DNA of 64,000 bases. Origin: Streptomyces sp. NBC_01551 (GTDB lineage Bacteria > Actinomycetota > Actinomycetes > Streptomycetales > Streptomycetaceae). Each line of letters begins with the position of its first letter. The first letter of the stretch is position 1. The DNA is taken from contig NZ_JAPEPX010000001.1 of the NCBI RefSeq assembly GCF_026339935.1, positions 1,156,001-1,220,000 on the forward strand, given 5' to 3'. Positions 45,260-54,968 of this stretch are shown one piece after another. A program made the translations under genes and the position numbers. A model generated the notes under the pieces. It ran no database searches, was not told the DNA's origin, and was given only the letters and a program-made list of their open reading frames with translations.

Positions 45260-46879
45260 ATGGACAATCAGGGCGGCATCACCGTTCAGCGGGCGCTGGA
45301 ACTGCCGGGACTGCGCAGCGGACTGCCCGAGGTGGTGGCCTGCGCCGACCGCCTCGGCCGCACGGTGCGCTGGGTGCACGCCGGCGAGGTGCCGAACATC
45401 GCCTCCCTGCTCAAGGGCGGCGAGCTGCTGCTGACCACGGGCCTGGGTCTGGGGACGCGCCCGGCCGAGCAGCGCGCGTTCGTACGCCGCCTCGCGGACC
45501 GGGGGATCGCCGCGCTGGTCGTGGAGCTGGGCCCGCGCTTCACGCGGCTCCCGGCGACGCTCGTCGAGACGGCCCGGGCGGCCGGTCTGCCGCTGGTCCA
45601 ACTCCACCGCGAGGTCCCCTTCGTGACGGTCACGGAGGAGGTCCACACCGAGATCGTCAACCACCACTACGCCCTGCTCCAGCGGGCCGAGGAGGTCCAC
45701 CGGCGCTGTACGCAGGCACTGCTGGGCGGCGGCGGGATCCCCCAGGTGCTGCGCATCCTGGCGGACTTCACCGCGAACCCGGTGTTCCTGGAGACCCCCG
45801 ACGGGCAGCTGCTGTACGCGGCCGGCCCGGTCTCCGGCGAGGCCGCGGCGGACCCGCTCCAGGTGTGGGAGGGCCTGCGGGGGCAGCGCGAGGCGGAGCC
45901 GTCGGCCAACACGGTGGTCATCGACGTCCCCGGCGGCGGGCACGGCACGGGATCGGTGCGCGCGCGCGTGGTCCTGCTGGGCGTCTCGGCGCCGCTGCTG
46001 CCGGTGCACCGGATGGCGGCGGAGCGGACGGCGGGGGTACTGGCCGTGGTCCTGATGCAGGCCCGCCAGGAGGACGAGCTGGCGGCGCGGGGGCGCGGGG
46101 ACTTCCTGACGGACCTGGCGGAGGGCCGCATCTCGGCCGAGGACGCACCGGCGCAGGCACGGGTCCTGGGCTTCAAACCGGGCGCGGGCCCGCTGTTGCC
46201 GGTGGTCATGCGGCTTTCCTCCGACCTCGGGCCCTCCGGGAACTGGGCCGTGCTGGCCCGGGCGGTGCTGGAGGAGCTCTCCTCGGTCGGGGTCCCCGTC
46301 CTGCTCGGGGTCCGCCCGGTGGAGGGCCGGGTACCGCTGCTGGTCTCGCTCCGCGCGGAATCGGAACGCACGACGGTCGCGGACCGGGTCGCGGCCGCGC
46401 TGCGGGCCGGGGTCGAACGGGCCGGCCTGGACCGGGCCGGCGCCCCGCCGGCGGTCGTGGTCGGCGTCTCGGGCGGCTGGGCGGCGGCGTCCGCCGGGCT
46501 CCGGCACGCCGCCGAGACGGCGACGGCGGCCCATGGCCTGCCGGCCCGGCCCTGGTACGACGCGCGGCGCCTGGACATCGACCTCCTGCTGTGGCGGCTG
46601 CGCGAGCACCCCGACCTGGCGGCGTTCGTCGACCGCGCGATCGGCCCGCTCCGCGTCCACGACACCACCTCCCGCCCCCCGCTCCTCCCCACCCTGGAGA
46701 CGTACCTCGCCCATGCCGGCCGCAAGGCGGAGACTGCCCGCGAGCTGCACCTGAACCGCCAGACCCTGTACAACCGCCTGGCCCGCATCTCGGAACTCCT
46801 CGGCACGGACCTGGACGACCCCGAGACGGTCCTCTCCCTGAGCCTCGCCCTCCGCGCCCGCCGCCACGTCCCTTCTTGA
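45260..46879 (+). CDS. PucR-family transcriptional regulator
   Basis: 539 residues from ATG 45260. N-terminal purine-catabolism regulator-like domain (TVQRALELPGLRSGLPEVVA; EVPNIASLLKGGELLLTTGLG; FTRLPATLVETARAAGLPLV), a long middle domain with GAF/GGDEF-like character, and a C-terminal helix-turn-helix of the PucR type: LPTLETYLAHAGRKAETARELHLNRQTLYNRLARI. The gene lies 22 bp after the BBE oxidase and may regulate it or itself. Inducer not evident. Confidence 0.88.
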   Translation: MDNQGGITVQRALELPGLRSGLPEVVACADRLGRTVRWVHAGEVPNIASLLKGGELLLTTGLGLGTRPAEQRAFVRRLADRGIAALVVELGPRFTRLPATLVETARAAGLPLVQLHREVPFVTVTEEVHTEIVNHHYALLQRAEEVHRRCTQALLGGGGIPQVLRILADFTANPVFLETPDGQLLYAAGPVSGEAAADPLQVWEGLRGQREAEPSANTVVIDVPGGGHGTGSVRARVVLLGVSAPLLPVHRMAAERTAGVLAVVLMQARQEDELAARGRGDFLTDLAEGRISAEDAPAQARVLGFKPGAGPLLPVVMRLSSDLGPSGNWAVLARAVLEELSSVGVPVLLGVRPVEGRVPLLVSLRAESERTTVADRVAAALRAGVERAGLDRAGAPPAVVVGVSGGWAAASAGLRHAAETATAAHGLPARPWYDARRLDIDLLLWRLREHPDLAAFVDRAIGPLRVHDTTSRPPLLPTLETYLAHAGRKAETARELHLNRQTLYNRLARISELLGTDLDDPETVLSLSLALRARRHVPS

Positions 46880-47149
46880 CGCCGCGCTCCTTCTTGACGC
46901 CGCCCTCGCACCGCTCGGCCCTGGCGGGCCTCCCGGGCTTCGCCCGGCTGCGCCGGACTCCGTCCGTCGGCTGCCTGGCCGGGGTCCCGGCCCCGGCCGT
47001 CCCGGGCCTTGCCCGTCCGCCGTCTGCGGGACGGGACGGGGTGTATTACGGCCCGGCTGCGTCCCCCCGCGCCAGCTGGCCTCGGGCCCGGGTGGGGCCG
47101 GTGCGGGGCCCTGCGGGCGGCTTCTCCCCGCCCCGCCCTTCCACCGTTC
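46880..47149. other. Gene-free interval with minor repeats
   Basis: No coding frame convinces. TTCTTGACGCCGC occurs twice across the PucR stop, and CCGGGC-TTC-GCCCGG forms a small hairpin (46931-46945). Confidence 0.5.
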
Positions 47150-47194
47150 CCCGGGCTCCGCCCAGACCCGCGCCTCAAACGCCGGCGAGGCTGA
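47150..47194 (-). repeat. Dispersed intergenic element, inverted copy
   Basis: The minus strand reads GCCTCGCCGGCGTTTGAGGC with GGGCGGAGCCC, so this copy faces the opposite way to the three that follow. Confidence 0.65.
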
Positions 47195-47261
47195 GACCGC
47201 CCGCCGGGCAACCCAGCCGGTGCGGGGCGAAGCCCACGCACCCAAAGCGCCCGCCGGTCAA

Positions 47262-47310
47262 ATCCAGCCCCGCCGGCGATTGAGGCGCGGGAGCCCAGGT
47301 GCAACGCCGC
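47262..47310 (+). repeat. Dispersed intergenic element copy
   Basis: TCCAGCCCCGCCGGCGATTG followed by AGGCGCGGGAGCCC; lacks the strong foldback. Confidence 0.65.
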
Positions 47311-47316
47311 CGCACC

Positions 47317-47370
47317 ATCCAGCCCCGCCGGCGTTTGAGGCGCCGGGGTCCGGGGGCAGCGCCCCCCGCA
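47317..47370 (+). repeat. Dispersed intergenic element copy
   Basis: CCAGCCCCGCCGGCGTTTGA then GGGGTCCGGGGGCAGCGCCC; nearly identical to the copy at 22.15 kb. Confidence 0.75.
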
Positions 47371-47397
47371 ACGGCGCGCACGGGCCGGGCCGGGCCG

Positions 47398-47433
47398 TCC
47401 AGCCCCGCCGGCGATTGAGGCGCCGGGGGCCGG
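47398..47433 (+). repeat. Dispersed intergenic element copy abutting the glycosyltransferase stop
   Basis: TCCAGCCCCGCCGGCGATTG then CGCCGGGGGCC; ends where the glycosyltransferase stop codon begins. Confidence 0.65.
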
Positions 47434-48561
47434 TCAGCGGGCCGCAGGGGGGCGGCGGCGGTCCATCAGTTCGTCGTACACCGCCAGGACCTGCGCCACC
47501 GTGTCGTCCTCCGACGGCCACGTCGCGGCCTGGGCCCGCCCCGCCGCGCCGAGTTCCGCGCGCCTTGCCGGGTCGCCCAGCAGGCCCGCCACCGCCGAGG
47601 ACAGCGCGCCCCGGTCCCCGTACGGCACCAGCACCGCCGCGTCACCGACCAGCTCCGGCACGCCCCCCACCGCCGTGGCCACCAGCGCCACCCCGGCCCG
47701 CAGGGCCTCCTGCGCCAGCAGCGACCGGCCCTCCCACCGGCTCGGGAGCACCGCGACGTCCGCCGCCGCCAGCAGCTCCGCCGCGTCCCGGCGCCGCCCC
47801 AGCAGCCGCACCGGCAGCGCCTCCAGCTCGATCCGCCGGGCCAGTTCGGCCCGGAGCGGCCCCTCCCCCGCGATCACCAGCAGCGGTACCGGGTTCAGCC
47901 CGCGCCACGCCCGCGCCGCGTCCAGCAGCACGGAGTACCCACGGCGCGGCACCAGGCTGCCGACCGCGATGACCAACGGCCGTTCCACCGCCCCGAGTTC
48001 CGCCCGCGCCTTCCCCGGGTCCCCGCCCGCGGCCGCCGTCGGCCCGGCCGGCACGGCCACCGCCGCCAGCCGCGCGTCCCGCGCACCGCGCCGCCGCGCC
48101 AGGTCCACCTGGTCCGACGAGGACCCCAGGACCACCGCCGCCGCCCGCGCCACCCGCCGCTCCAGCAGCCGGCTCAGCCGCCCCAGCGTGCCCCCGCTCT
48201 CCGGGTTTCCGTGCCAGGACACCACCAGCGGCGCCCGGTGCCCGCGCAGCGCCAGCGCGGCCCGCAGGCCGGCCCGTACGCCGTGCGCGTGCACCACGTC
48301 CGCCCCGGCGCACGCCGCCCGCAGCGCGCTCACCGCGTCGGGCGCGAACGAGGCCCCGGCGCCGGTGAAGTCGTACTCCCCCTCCGCTTCGACGGGGGCG
48401 CACACGGTGACCCGTACCCCCCGCGCGGCGAGCCCGGTCGCCAGCGACCGCACGTGCGTACTGCTGCCCGCGCCGGCGCCGCCCAGCACTTGGACGGTGC
48501 GGAGCGGCGGCCGCCCGTACGGCTGGGCCTGGGCGGGTACGGGGACCGGGGAGCTGCTCAC
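47434..48561 (-). CDS. Glycosyltransferase family 4 protein
   Basis: 375 residues from GTG 48561, with AGGAG 9 nt upstream. GT-B layout: N-terminal VLGGAGAGSSTHVRSLATGL (donor/acceptor entry) and DVVHAHGVRAGLRAAL; linker; C-terminal donor domain with VIAVGSLVPRRGYSVLLDAA, LVIAGEGPLRAELARRIE and VLPSRWEGRSLLAQEALRAG, the last matching the E-x7-E donor motif. Acts on lipid or saccharide acceptors in the envelope; neither sugar is identifiable. It faces away from PucR and ends in the repeat cluster. Confidence 0.9.
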   Translation of the reverse strand: MSSSPVPVPAQAQPYGRPPLRTVQVLGGAGAGSSTHVRSLATGLAARGVRVTVCAPVEAEGEYDFTGAGASFAPDAVSALRAACAGADVVHAHGVRAGLRAALALRGHRAPLVVSWHGNPESGGTLGRLSRLLERRVARAAAVVLGSSSDQVDLARRRGARDARLAAVAVPAGPTAAAGGDPGKARAELGAVERPLVIAVGSLVPRRGYSVLLDAARAWRGLNPVPLLVIAGEGPLRAELARRIELEALPVRLLGRRRDAAELLAAADVAVLPSRWEGRSLLAQEALRAGVALVATAVGGVPELVGDAAVLVPYGDRGALSSAVAGLLGDPARRAELGAAGRAQAATWPSEDDTVAQVLAVYDELMDRRRPPAAR

Positions 48562-48705
48562 GGGCCGAAGCTCCTGGGTGAGGGAGGCAGAGACGACGCC
48601 CAGGATGCCAGTCCGCACGCGCGTTCCGGGACCATACGGGTGCGTATCCCGTACGAGATACCGCCAGTCACCCCTCAGCCTCACCCACACGGACTAGCGT
48701 GCGAC

Positions 48706-50451
48706 TCACCCCGACGCGTCCGCGCGCGCCGCCGCGAGGAGTTCCTCGGCGTGTGCGCGGGCGGTTTCGGAGTCCTCCTGGCCGGCCAGCATCCGCGACA
48801 GCTCGCGGATGCGGTCCTCGCCCTCCAGGACGGTGACGCCGCTTCGGGTCACGGCTCCGTCGACGGTTTTCTCCACCAGCAGCTGCCGGTCCGCGAAGGC
48901 GGCCACCTGCGGCAGGTGGGTGACGACCACGACCTGCGCCGACTTGGCCAGCTTCGCGAGCCGCCGGCCGACCTCGACGGCCGCCTTGCCGCCGACGCCG
49001 GCGTCGACCTCGTCGAAGAGGTACGTCGGCACGGGGTCGGAGCCCGCGAACACGACCTCCACCGCCAGCATCACCCGCGACAGCTCACCGCCCGAGGCGC
49101 CCTTGGCGATCGGCCGCGGCTGGGCGCCGGGGTGCGGGGCCAGCAGCAGTTCGACCTCGTCGGCGCCCGAGGGCCCGTACGCGACGTTGCGGCCGCCGAC
49201 CTCGACGCCGTCGGCCCCCTCGGGGGACTCGGTCTGGCGGATGTCGAAGGTCACCCGGGCGTGCGGCATCGCCAGCGAGGCCAGCTCCTCCGTCACGGCG
49301 GACGCGAACCGCGAGGCGGCCTCCACCCGGGCGTCCGTCAACGCCTGTGCCAGCTGCGAGAGTTCCTCTCGCAGCCCGTCGCGCTCGGCGGTGAGTTCGG
49401 TGATCCGCTCGTCGTCGCCGTCGAGTTCCAGCAGCCGCGCCGAACCCTGCTGGGCCCATTCCAGTACGGAGTCGATCGAATCGCCGTACTTGCGGGTCAG
49501 CTGCGTCAGCGCCGCCCGGCGCTCCTCCACCGCGGCGAGCCGCAGCGGATCGGCGTCCAGGTCGTCGGCGTACCCGGCGAGCTCCCCGGCCACGTCGCCG
49601 AGCAGGATGCCCAGCTCCCCGATCCGCTCGGCGAGCGCGCCGAGCGCCGGGTCGTGCGACCGTACGGATTCCAGTGCCCGGTGGGCGCCCGCGACCAGCG
49701 TGTTCGCGTCGATGCCCTCCGGGTCCTCCGGGTTGCCGGCCAGCGCCGCGTGCGCGAGCTGCGCCGCCGAGGCCAGCGCCTCCGCGTGCCCGAGCCGTTC
49801 GGCCTCCGCCGCGAGCTCGGCGTCCTCGCCGGCCAGCGGCTCGACGGCGGCGATCTCGTCCAGCCCGAAGCGCAGCAGATCCGCCTCCTGGGCCCGCTCC
49901 CGGGCCCGGGTGGTGATCTCCTCCAGTTCGGCGGCGGCCGCGCGCAGCCGCCGGTAGGCGCCCGCGTACTTCTCCAGGGGTACGGTGACGGCGTTCCCGG
50001 CGTACCGGTCGAGGGCCTGGCGCTGCCGGGCGGGCCGCAGCAGGCCCTGCTGGTCGGTCTGCCCGTGGACGGCGACGAGGTCGTCCGCGAGTTCGCCGAG
50101 CAGGCCGACGGGCACGGAGCGGCCGCCGACGTGGGCGCGCGAACGCCCCTCGGCGGACACCGTCCGGCTGATCAGCAGCGCGCCGTCGTCGAGTTCGGCC
50201 CCGGCCTCCTCGGCGCGGACGGCGGCGGGCGCGTCGGGGCGCATCACGAGGCGCCCCTCCACGACGGCCGCCTTGGCGCCGATCCGCACCAGGGCAGGGT
50301 CGGCGCGCCCGCCGAGCAGCAGCCCGAGGCTGGTGACGACCATGGTCTTGCCCGCGCCGGTCTCGCCGGTCACCGCGGTGAAACCGGGCGACAGCTCGAC
50401 CACCGCGTCGTCGATGACACCGAGCGACCGTATCCGCATCTCCTCAAGCAC
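48706..50451 (-). CDS. recN: DNA repair protein RecN
   Basis: 581 residues if translation starts at GTG 50451 (MLEEMRIRSLGVIDDAVVEL, the common Streptomyces form); ATG 50484 is an alternative with no clearer ribosome site. SMC-like ATPase: Walker A VTGETGAGKTMVV near 35, then a coiled coil (~150-370; Leu/Glu/Ala-rich), and C-terminal signature ASGGELSRVMLAVEVV with Walker B YLFDEVDAGVGGKAA. Acts on double-strand break ends. Sits in the conserved order recN-nadK-tlyA on one strand. Confidence 0.96.
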   Translation of the reverse strand: MLEEMRIRSLGVIDDAVVELSPGFTAVTGETGAGKTMVVTSLGLLLGGRADPALVRIGAKAAVVEGRLVMRPDAPAAVRAEEAGAELDDGALLISRTVSAEGRSRAHVGGRSVPVGLLGELADDLVAVHGQTDQQGLLRPARQRQALDRYAGNAVTVPLEKYAGAYRRLRAAAAELEEITTRARERAQEADLLRFGLDEIAAVEPLAGEDAELAAEAERLGHAEALASAAQLAHAALAGNPEDPEGIDANTLVAGAHRALESVRSHDPALGALAERIGELGILLGDVAGELAGYADDLDADPLRLAAVEERRAALTQLTRKYGDSIDSVLEWAQQGSARLLELDGDDERITELTAERDGLREELSQLAQALTDARVEAASRFASAVTEELASLAMPHARVTFDIRQTESPEGADGVEVGGRNVAYGPSGADEVELLLAPHPGAQPRPIAKGASGGELSRVMLAVEVVFAGSDPVPTYLFDEVDAGVGGKAAVEVGRRLAKLAKSAQVVVVTHLPQVAAFADRQLLVEKTVDGAVTRSGVTVLEGEDRIRELSRMLAGQEDSETARAHAEELLAAARADASG

Positions 50452-50521
50452 GGGACGACGATACCGAGGTTTGACCGGTGCCATGTGACGTCACCCGTGG
50501 AGAGTTTCCCGAACGGATGTG

Positions 50522-51450
50522 CTAATGCGGTGCCCCGCGCCACCCCGACACGGGCAGCGCGAACTTCGCGACGAGCCGGTCCGTGAACGACGCGTGGTGC
50601 AGCCGGGCGAGCCGCACCGGCACCGTGCCCCGGCGGACCTCCACCCGCGCCCCCGACGGCAGCTCCAGCGTCCGGCGCCCGTCGCACCACAGCACCCCGT
50701 GCGGGGTACCCGTCTGAACCTCCACCGCCAGCACCGAGTCCGGCGAGGTCACCAGCGGCTTCGCGAACAGCGCGTGCGCGCTGATCGGCACCATCAGCAG
50801 CGCCTCCACCTCCGGCCACACCACCGGGCCGCCCGCCGAGAAGGCGTACGCCGTGGAGCCCGTCGGCGTGGCGCAGACGATCCCGTCGCAGCCGAAGCCG
50901 GACACCGGGCGCCCGTCGATCTCCAGGACCACCTCCAGCATCCGCTCCGGGGACACCTTCTGAACGGCAGCCTCGTTCAGCGCCCAGTCCTGGTGGACGA
51001 CGTCCCCGTTGGTCCGCACGATCACGTCGAGGGTCATCCGCTCCTCGACCTCGTACTCGCGCGTCACCACACGGTCGACGACCTTGTCCAGGTCGTCCCG
51101 CTCCGCCTCGGCGAGGAATCCCACCCGGCCCAGGTTGACGCCGAGCATCGGCACCCCCGAGCCGCGCGCGAACTCCGCGCCGCGCAGCAGGGTGCCGTCC
51201 CCGCCCAGCACGATCAGCAGCTCACAGCCGTCGAACACCTCGGGCGTGCACTCGTCGACGAGCTCCACCTCGGGAGGCAGCGGCAGGTCCGCGGCCTCGT
51301 ACCGCAGCACCCGCACCCCCAGGCCGCTGCGCAGCAGGCCGCGTACGACCAGCTCGGCGCTGCGGATGGCCGCCGGTCGCCCGGTGTGCGCGAGCAGGAA
51401 GACCGTGCGGCCCTCCCCCACCTGTTCCGCCCGTTCCCCCACAGAATCTG

Positions 51451-51454
<4 letters not shown>
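50522..51454 (-). CDS. nadK: NAD kinase
   Basis: 310 residues from GTG 51454, overlapping the tlyA stop as GTGA. Conserved ATP-NAD kinase motifs: VLGGDGTLLRGAEFA (GGDG), LGRVGFLAE, ALNEAAVQKVSPERM (NE) and VCATPTGSTAYAFSAGGP. The N-terminal FLLAHTGRPAAIRSAEL segment is the phosphate-binding start of the fold. Phosphorylates NAD to NADP. Translationally coupled to tlyA. Confidence 0.97.
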
Positions 51455-52266
<812 letters not shown>

Positions 52267-52273
52267 GTTCGGT

Positions 52274-52546
52274 TCAGCTCCTGTTTTCGTACGGTCCGGG
52301 GACGGGCGGTGCGTCCAGCGCGGTCAGCGCGTCGCGCAGTCCCCTGTGCACATCCTCGTACACCTCGACGTGCCCGTCCGCCGTGAGGTGGTCGGCGTCC
52401 GCCAGCCGCTCCAGGTGCGCGTCCACGTCGGCGTGCCCGGTGGGGGTGCGTACGACGCCCAGCGGTCCGGGCTCCGGCGCGGACGGCGCGGGGGGCGCGG
52501 ACTCCTCGGGGACGTCCGGAACGGGCCCGGACACTTCGTCGGTCAT
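52274..52546 (-). CDS. Small conserved hypothetical protein
   Basis: 90 residues from ATG 52546. Pro/Glu/Ala-rich start (EVSGPVPDVPEESAPPAPSA) then a compact acidic region: TPTGHADVDAHLERLADADHL and VEVYEDVHRGLRDALTALD. No membrane segment or known domain. The TG-HADVDAHLERL part is the kind of patch seen in many Streptomyces next to tlyA. It lies 7 bp before tlyA and is probably its operon partner. Confidence 0.75.
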   Translation of the reverse strand: MTDEVSGPVPDVPEESAPPAPSAPEPGPLGVVRTPTGHADVDAHLERLADADHLTADGHVEVYEDVHRGLRDALTALDAPPVPGPYENRS

Positions 52547-52611
52547 GCCCCGACGCTACCCCGAAGCGCGGCCGCGACCACGCACGGCTCTGCGGTACGG
52601 TCGTGATCACG

Positions 52612-52959
52612 ATGGCTACGATCGAGGAGTGCCGCGAAGCACTCGACCAACTCTCCGGCAACCTGGCGCGGGCCGACGGCGACGTGCCCGGCGCGGCCGC
52701 GCTCGACCGCTCCCTGAGCTGCCACATCACCGACCTGGACCGGACCTTCACCGGCCGCCTCGAAGGCGGCCGGATCCGGGTCGACGCGGTCGCGCCCGGC
52801 CCGCCCGCCGCCAAGGCCGAGATCCGGCTCGCGATGACCGGCGACGACCTGGTGGCGATGGTGGCGGGCGAGCTGAAGTTCGCCAAGGCCTGGGCCTCCG
52901 GCCGGGTCAGGCTGGAGGCCGGCTTCCGCGACCTGCTGAGGCTGAAGAGCCTGCTCTGA
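52612..52959 (+). CDS. SCP2 sterol-binding-domain-like protein
   Basis: 115 residues from ATG 52612 (a leaderless GTG at 52603 is possible; TACGGT sits ten bases before it). Layout resembles the SCP2 lipid-binding fold: TIEECREALDQLSGNLAR, LSCHITDLDRTFTGRLEGGR and the end VAGELKFAKAWASGRVRLEAGF, where the LKFAKAWASGRVRLEG-type segment is typical. Such small proteins carry lipids or act as helpers of other enzymes. It diverges from the small gene before tlyA. Confidence 0.8.
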   Translation: MATIEECREALDQLSGNLARADGDVPGAAALDRSLSCHITDLDRTFTGRLEGGRIRVDAVAPGPPAAKAEIRLAMTGDDLVAMVAGELKFAKAWASGRVRLEAGFRDLLRLKSLL

Positions 52960-52960
52960 C

Positions 52961-52978
52961 GGCCCGGCCGGCCGGGCC
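52961..52978. terminator. Short palindrome between convergent genes
   Basis: GGCCCGGCC-GGCCGGGCC right after the SCP2 stop; may terminate from either side. No U tract. Confidence 0.4.
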
Positions 52979-53016
52979 GCCCCGGGCGGGACTCGGACTC
53001 AGATCGGGAATCGGAC

Positions 53017-53901
53017 TCAGACGGACACCTTCGCGCGGGCCTGCCGGCCCGCCGGGATCACCAGCGGCGTCCCGGTCTCCGGGTCGTCGATGACCTGGCA
53101 GCGCAGCCCGAACACCTTCTCCACCAGTTCGGCGGTGACCACCTCGGCCGGCGGCCCCTCGGCGATCACCTCGCCGCCCCGCAGGGCGATCAGGTGCGTG
53201 GCGTAGCGGGCGGCGTGGTTGAGGTCGTGCAGGACGGCGACCAGGGTCCGGCCCTGGTTCTCGTGCAGCTCCGCGCACAGGTCCAGGACGTCCAGCTGGT
53301 GCTGGATGTCCAGGTAGGTCGTCGGCTCGTCGAGCAGCAGCAGCGGCGTCTGCTGGGCCAGCGCCATCGCGATCCACACGCGCTGGCGCTGCCCGCCCGA
53401 CAGCTCGTCCACGGCCCGGTCGGCGAGTTCGGCGACCCCGGTGGAGGCCATCGACTCGTTGACGATCCGCTCGTCCTCCTGCGACCACTGGCGCAGCAGC
53501 CCCTGGTGCGGGTAGCGGCCGCGCGCGACCAGGTCGGAGACGGTGATGCCGTCCGGAGCGATCGAGGACTGCGGGAGCAGCCCCAGCGTCTTGGCGACCT
53601 TCTTCGCGGGCAGCGACCCGATGGCCTGCCCGTCCAGCAGCACCCGCCCGGCGGACGGCTTCAGCATCCGCGACAGGGCGCGCAGCAGCGTGGACTTGCC
53701 GCACGCGTTGGGGCCGACGATCACCGTGAAGGAGTTGTCGGGTATCTCCACCGACAGGTTCTCGGCGATGACCCGCTGCTCGTATCCGAGGGTCACGTTC
53801 TCCGCGGTCAGCCGCTGCACTTGCGTACTCCTAGGGTTTCCGAGTCCGGCGGCCGGTTCCGCCCCGCTCACGGTCGCGCTCGTCGTATCCGTCGCGCTCA
53901 T
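53017..53901 (-). CDS. Iron-siderophore ABC transporter ATP-binding protein
   Basis: 294 residues from ATG 53901, overlapping the permease stop as ATGA. Walker A VGPNACGKSTLLRALSRML near 63, Q-loop LLPQSSIAPDG, signature ELSGGQRQRVWIAMAL, Walker B LLLLDEPTTYLD and the H-loop VLHDLNHAARYA. This is the FecE/FepC type. Drives the two FecCD-type permeases upstream for siderophore uptake. The Thr/Ser/Ala start (SATDTTSATVSGAEP) is a dispensable-looking extension. Confidence 0.95.
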   Translation of the reverse strand: MSATDTTSATVSGAEPAAGLGNPRSTQVQRLTAENVTLGYEQRVIAENLSVEIPDNSFTVIVGPNACGKSTLLRALSRMLKPSAGRVLLDGQAIGSLPAKKVAKTLGLLPQSSIAPDGITVSDLVARGRYPHQGLLRQWSQEDERIVNESMASTGVAELADRAVDELSGGQRQRVWIAMALAQQTPLLLLDEPTTYLDIQHQLDVLDLCAELHENQGRTLVAVLHDLNHAARYATHLIALRGGEVIAEGPPAEVVTAELVEKVFGLRCQVIDDPETGTPLVIPAGRQARAKVSV

Positions 53902-54968
53902 ATCCGTCCCGCCTTGCGCTCGGTGACGAGCAGCCACAGCAGGTACACACCGCCGACGAGTCCCGTCACCACGCCCACCGGCAGCTGGTCGGCGCCGAAG
54001 GCCCGCTGCGAGGCCCAGTCGGACAGCATCAGCAGCACGGCGCCCATCAGGGCCCCGGTCAGCAGCCCCGCCCCGGGCGAGCGGGTCAGCCGCCGGGCCA
54101 GCTGCGGCGCGGCCAGCGCGACGAAGCTGATCGGCCCGGCCGCGGCGCTCGCCGCCGTGGTCAGCAGGATCGCCGCCACCATCAGCAGCATCCGGGTCCG
54201 CTCCACCCGCACGCCCAGCGCGTACGCGGCGTCGTCGCCCATCTCCATGATCCGCAGGGCCCGGCCCTGCAGGAGGACCAGCGGGAACAGCACCGCGCAG
54301 GTCGCCAGCAGCGGCCACACCTGCGCCCAGTCCCGGCCCGCCAGCGAGCCGGTCAGCCAGACCATCGCGCGGGTCGCCTCGACGAGCTGCGCCTTCGTCA
54401 GGAGGTACTGGATCATCGCGACCAGCATCGCGGAGGCGCCGATGCCGACGAGCACCAGCCGGTAGCCGCTGATGCCCTGCTTGTACGCGAGCAGGTACAC
54501 GCCGAGGCCCGCGATCAGGCCGCCGATAACGGCCCCGAGGGCGACCTCGGTGGCGCCGCCGTGGAAGACGATGATGACGACGAGCGCGCCGACCGCCGAC
54601 CCGTACCCGAAGCCGAGCAGGTCCGGGGAGCCGAGCGGGTTGCGCGAGACGGACTGGAAGACGGCGCCGGACATCCCGAGGGCGGCGCCGACCAGCAGCG
54701 CGACCAGGACGCGCGGCAGCCGCAGGTCGTTGACGATGAAGTCGTTGGCCGGGGTGCCGTTGCCCAGCAGGGTCTGCACGACGTCCGCCGGGGCGATCTC
54801 GAAGTCGCCGGTGCCGATGAGGACGACGGCCAGCGCGAGCGCCGCGACGGCGAGCAGCAGCCCGACGGCGAGCGCGCGCCGCTCCACGCGCAGGGACAGC
54901 CCGGCGGGGAGCCGCAGCGGCCGGGGCCCGGCGGCCCGTCCCGCCCGGAGTTTCGTGGGCACGGTCAC
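53898..54968 (-). CDS. FecCD-family siderophore permease (second)
   Basis: 356 residues from GTG 54968, overlapping the upstream permease stop as GTGA. About ten transmembrane helices. The conserved core includes NDLRLPRVLVALLVGAALGM, GAVFQSVSRNPLGSPDLLGF (the P-loop-like coupling region of the BtuC/FecCD fold), AGPISFVALAAPQLARRLT and a final LGLVGGVYLLWLL-type helix. An N-terminal basic stretch (PTKLRAGRAAGPRPLRL) stays cytoplasmic. Paired with the first permease as a heterodimer. Confidence 0.95.
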   Translation of the reverse strand: MTVPTKLRAGRAAGPRPLRLPAGLSLRVERRALAVGLLLAVAALALAVVLIGTGDFEIAPADVVQTLLGNGTPANDFIVNDLRLPRVLVALLVGAALGMSGAVFQSVSRNPLGSPDLLGFGYGSAVGALVVIIVFHGGATEVALGAVIGGLIAGLGVYLLAYKQGISGYRLVLVGIGASAMLVAMIQYLLTKAQLVEATRAMVWLTGSLAGRDWAQVWPLLATCAVLFPLVLLQGRALRIMEMGDDAAYALGVRVERTRMLLMVAAILLTTAASAAAGPISFVALAAPQLARRLTRSPGAGLLTGALMGAVLLMLSDWASQRAFGADQLPVGVVTGLVGGVYLLWLLVTERKAGRI